Source: Vibrio diabolicus (GTDB taxonomy: Bacteria; Pseudomonadota; Gammaproteobacteria; Enterobacterales; Vibrionaceae). Taken from it: 64,000 bases of DNA. Made by a program: the position numbers and the translations under genes. The notes beneath the pieces were generated by a model that had not been told where the DNA came from, did not search any database, and was given only the letters and a program-made list of their open reading frames with translations. The stretch spans positions 558,001 through 622,000 of the forward strand of contig CCKK01000003.1 of the NCBI GenBank assembly GCA_001048675.1. The letters run 5' to 3'. This document shows positions 62,820 to 64,000 of this stretch, piece by piece. How positions within the stretch are numbered: the first letter of the stretch is position 1; every line of letters begins with the position of its first letter.

Positions 62820-63374
62820 ATGACGCTTCAACCAACGCTCACGACACAAAGGCTTATTCTTCGCCCATTTCATCCGACAGACAGCGCAACAGTCGCACGA
62901 CTCGCAGGAGACAAGAGCATTGCTGATATGACCGCAAACATTCCTCATCCCTATGAAGAGCCGATGGCACAAGTTTGGATTAAGAGCCATGTTGGCGTAT
63001 ATCAAAAGCGTAGTGGGGTCATATATGCCATTACCCTGCGTCAAGACGAAGCGTTAATTGGTGCTGTTAGTCTGCTAAACATCTCCGAGGGAGTCGGCAC
63101 ATTAGGGTATTGGCTTGGCGTCGATTATTGGGGGAATGGGTTTGCTCAAGAAGCGTCAATGGCTTTAATTCAATTTGCCAGACCACATTTTGAGTTATCG
63201 GGCCTAAAAGCGATGCACTTGGTCGAAAACAGACAATCCCAATCCGTCATTCAAAAGTTGGGCATGACGTATATCGACAATCACATCATCAAAATGCAGG
63301 GGAAAAAACGAGAAGTCTGTGTATACCAGCAAATATTTTCGCCTCTAGCAACCGTAGCGACCTCTCAAAATTAA
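62820..63374 (+). CDS. GNAT-family N-acetyltransferase (RimJ/RimL type)
   Basis: A 184-aa acetyltransferase. The N-terminus LTTQRLILRPFHPTD is typical of RimJ/RimL; the acetyl-CoA loop region is LGYWLGVDYWGNGFAQEAS, followed by HLVENRQSQSVIQKLGM. Acceptor unknown (protein N-terminus, amine or antibiotic are all seen in this group). Has a terminator. Confidence 0.9.
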   Translation: MTLQPTLTTQRLILRPFHPTDSATVARLAGDKSIADMTANIPHPYEEPMAQVWIKSHVGVYQKRSGVIYAITLRQDEALIGAVSLLNISEGVGTLGYWLGVDYWGNGFAQEASMALIQFARPHFELSGLKAMHLVENRQSQSVIQKLGMTYIDNHIIKMQGKKREVCVYQQIFSPLATVATSQN

Positions 63375-63382
63375 GGCACTAA

Positions 63383-63410
63383 AAAACCAGCCTCTCAGCT
63401 GGTTTTATCT
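63383..63410. terminator. Terminator between convergent genes
   Basis: AAAACCAGC / GCTGGTTTT stem with a six-base loop and flanking A and T runs. Confidence 0.85.
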
Positions 63411-63431
63411 TTCACCTTGAAAGGCAAAATA

Positions 63432-63671
63432 CTAGTCTTGTGCGACTTTCACACGAATCTTGCTCTTGTGTATTGAAGACAGGTTTAGTGCCTCCAACGC
63501 CGCAACGGCTTCGGCTTCATCCGGCATGATCACAAAACCAAACCCTTTTGATAAACCCGTTTCTTGATCAAGCACGACGGTGCAAAGCTCAACTTTGCCG
63601 TAGTTTGAGAACAGAGTACGGATGTCTTGCTCTGTCGTCTCACGAGCTAAGTTTCTTACTAGAAGTTTCAT
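63432..63671 (-). CDS. Single-RRM RNA-binding protein
   Basis: A 79-aa protein consisting of one RNA recognition motif. RNP2 is KLLVRNLA at the N-terminus and RNP1 is LSKGFGFVIM at about residue 44, with the aromatic residues that stack on RNA present. Bacterial RRM proteins of this size are often cold-induced and bind RNA non-specifically. Start has AAATGGTTTAATATG context with a weak ribosome site. Confidence 0.92.
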   Translation of the reverse strand: MKLLVRNLARETTEQDIRTLFSNYGKVELCTVVLDQETGLSKGFGFVIMPDEAEAVAALEALNLSSIHKSKIRVKVAQD

Positions 63672-63853
63672 ATTAAACCATTTTATGTTTATAACGCCTC
63701 AATTCTCTCAGCTTCTCCCTTACAAACCAAGTGAATAATGTTCTTGCGAAGGCTAGATGTCTCTAAGTGTTTCTGTTTAAATGATTTTTAGTGATAACGC
63801 TCTGAATCCTGCATTACGAGACGATTGGAGTATAAAAGCCTAGGAGATTCGAC

Positions 63854-64000
63854 ATGGAAACCAAACGTTTAAAGCTCATCCCAGCTTGCTTGGAACGTGC
63901 AGAAGAAGCACATCAGGCCGTTGTTCGTAGCCAAAAAACGCTTGAAGTTTACCTGCCATGGGTACCTCACGTGCTCACTTTAGAAGCGATGATTGCAGGG
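63854..64000 (+). CDS. GNAT-family acetyltransferase, truncated by window end
   Basis: First 49 codons of a RimL-like acetyltransferase (METKRLKLIPACLERAEEAH, then VYLPWVPHV). TAGGAG lies upstream. The frame is open to the last base, so the acetyl-CoA site is outside the window. Confidence 0.8.
   Translation, partial: METKRLKLIPACLERAEEAHQAVVRSQKTLEVYLPWVPHVLTLEAMIAG

Overview
The window is a stretch of Vibrio chromosome. The complete vibrioferrin locus (pvsABCDE facing psuA-pvuABCDE), the VC0807-type membrane protein, the moderate G+C content and the dense, mostly operonic layout all fit the Harveyi clade (V. parahaemolyticus / V. alginolyticus / V. diabolicus relatives). In those species this locus lies on chromosome 2, so that is my inference for the replicon. 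I see no tRNA, rRNA, prophage, transposase or CRISPR array.

Layout. 0.3-1.6 kb: M23 peptidase and bactofilin operon. 1.7-4.5 kb: M16 protease lipoprotein. 4.8-6.7 kb: chemoreceptor. 6.8-22.4 kb: vibrioferrin uptake (minus strand) and synthesis/export (plus strand), diverging from an AT-rich 250-bp promoter region. 22.5-27.6 kb: response regulator / sensor kinase / orphan solute-binding protein, divergent from a glucose-type PTS EIICB. 27.7-30.3 kb: DUF302 protein and a U32 RNA-modification protein. 30.5-34.8 kb: a more A+T-rich group (methyltransferase, flippase-like membrane protein, GT2, GT39) that looks like a lipid-linked sugar module. 35.1-39.9 kb: DUF3297, then an AttEFGH-like ABC transporter with a lipocalin-like lipoprotein. 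40-44.6 kb: a broken AraC/GyrI regulator followed by peroxide defence (ohr/ohrR, ahpC, ahpF). 44.7-45.8 kb: gene-poor DNA with diverged repeats. 45.8-50.2 kb: glyoxalase-fold protein behind a SoxR-like promoter, CAP-domain lipoprotein, LysR, periplasmic DJ-1/PfpI protein, ECF sigma factor and VC0807-type protein. 50.2-56.6 kb: MDR oxidoreductase, AraC regulator, YiiM, and a four-gene cluster of small cupin / carboxymuconolactone-decarboxylase / cyclophilin-like proteins divergent from an AraC regulator. 56.7-64 kb: CtlX, an MsbA-like exporter, DUF445, Lrp/AsnC, small zinc-ribbon proteins, two GNATs and an RRM protein.

How parts work together. PvsA, B, D and E build vibrioferrin and PvsC exports it. 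PsuA and PvuA take up the ferric complex at the outer membrane, PvuB binds it in the periplasm and PvuCDE carries it through the inner membrane. AhpCF and Ohr/OhrR remove peroxides; ahpC has a near-perfect OxyR site. The two-component system probably senses a sugar through its own binding protein and may control the neighbouring PTS gene, because a helically phased GTAAG repeat lies between the two operons.

Integrity warning. Four reading-frame breaks sit in A/T homopolymers: two in pvuB, one at the start of the MsbA-like exporter and one in the flippase-like gene. Removing or adding one base at each restores a full-length family-typical protein. This pattern suggests sequencing or assembly errors at least as strongly as real pseudogenes. 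The AraC/GyrI gene instead has a clean in-frame stop codon, and the MDR oxidoreductase appears to have an internal in-frame deletion.
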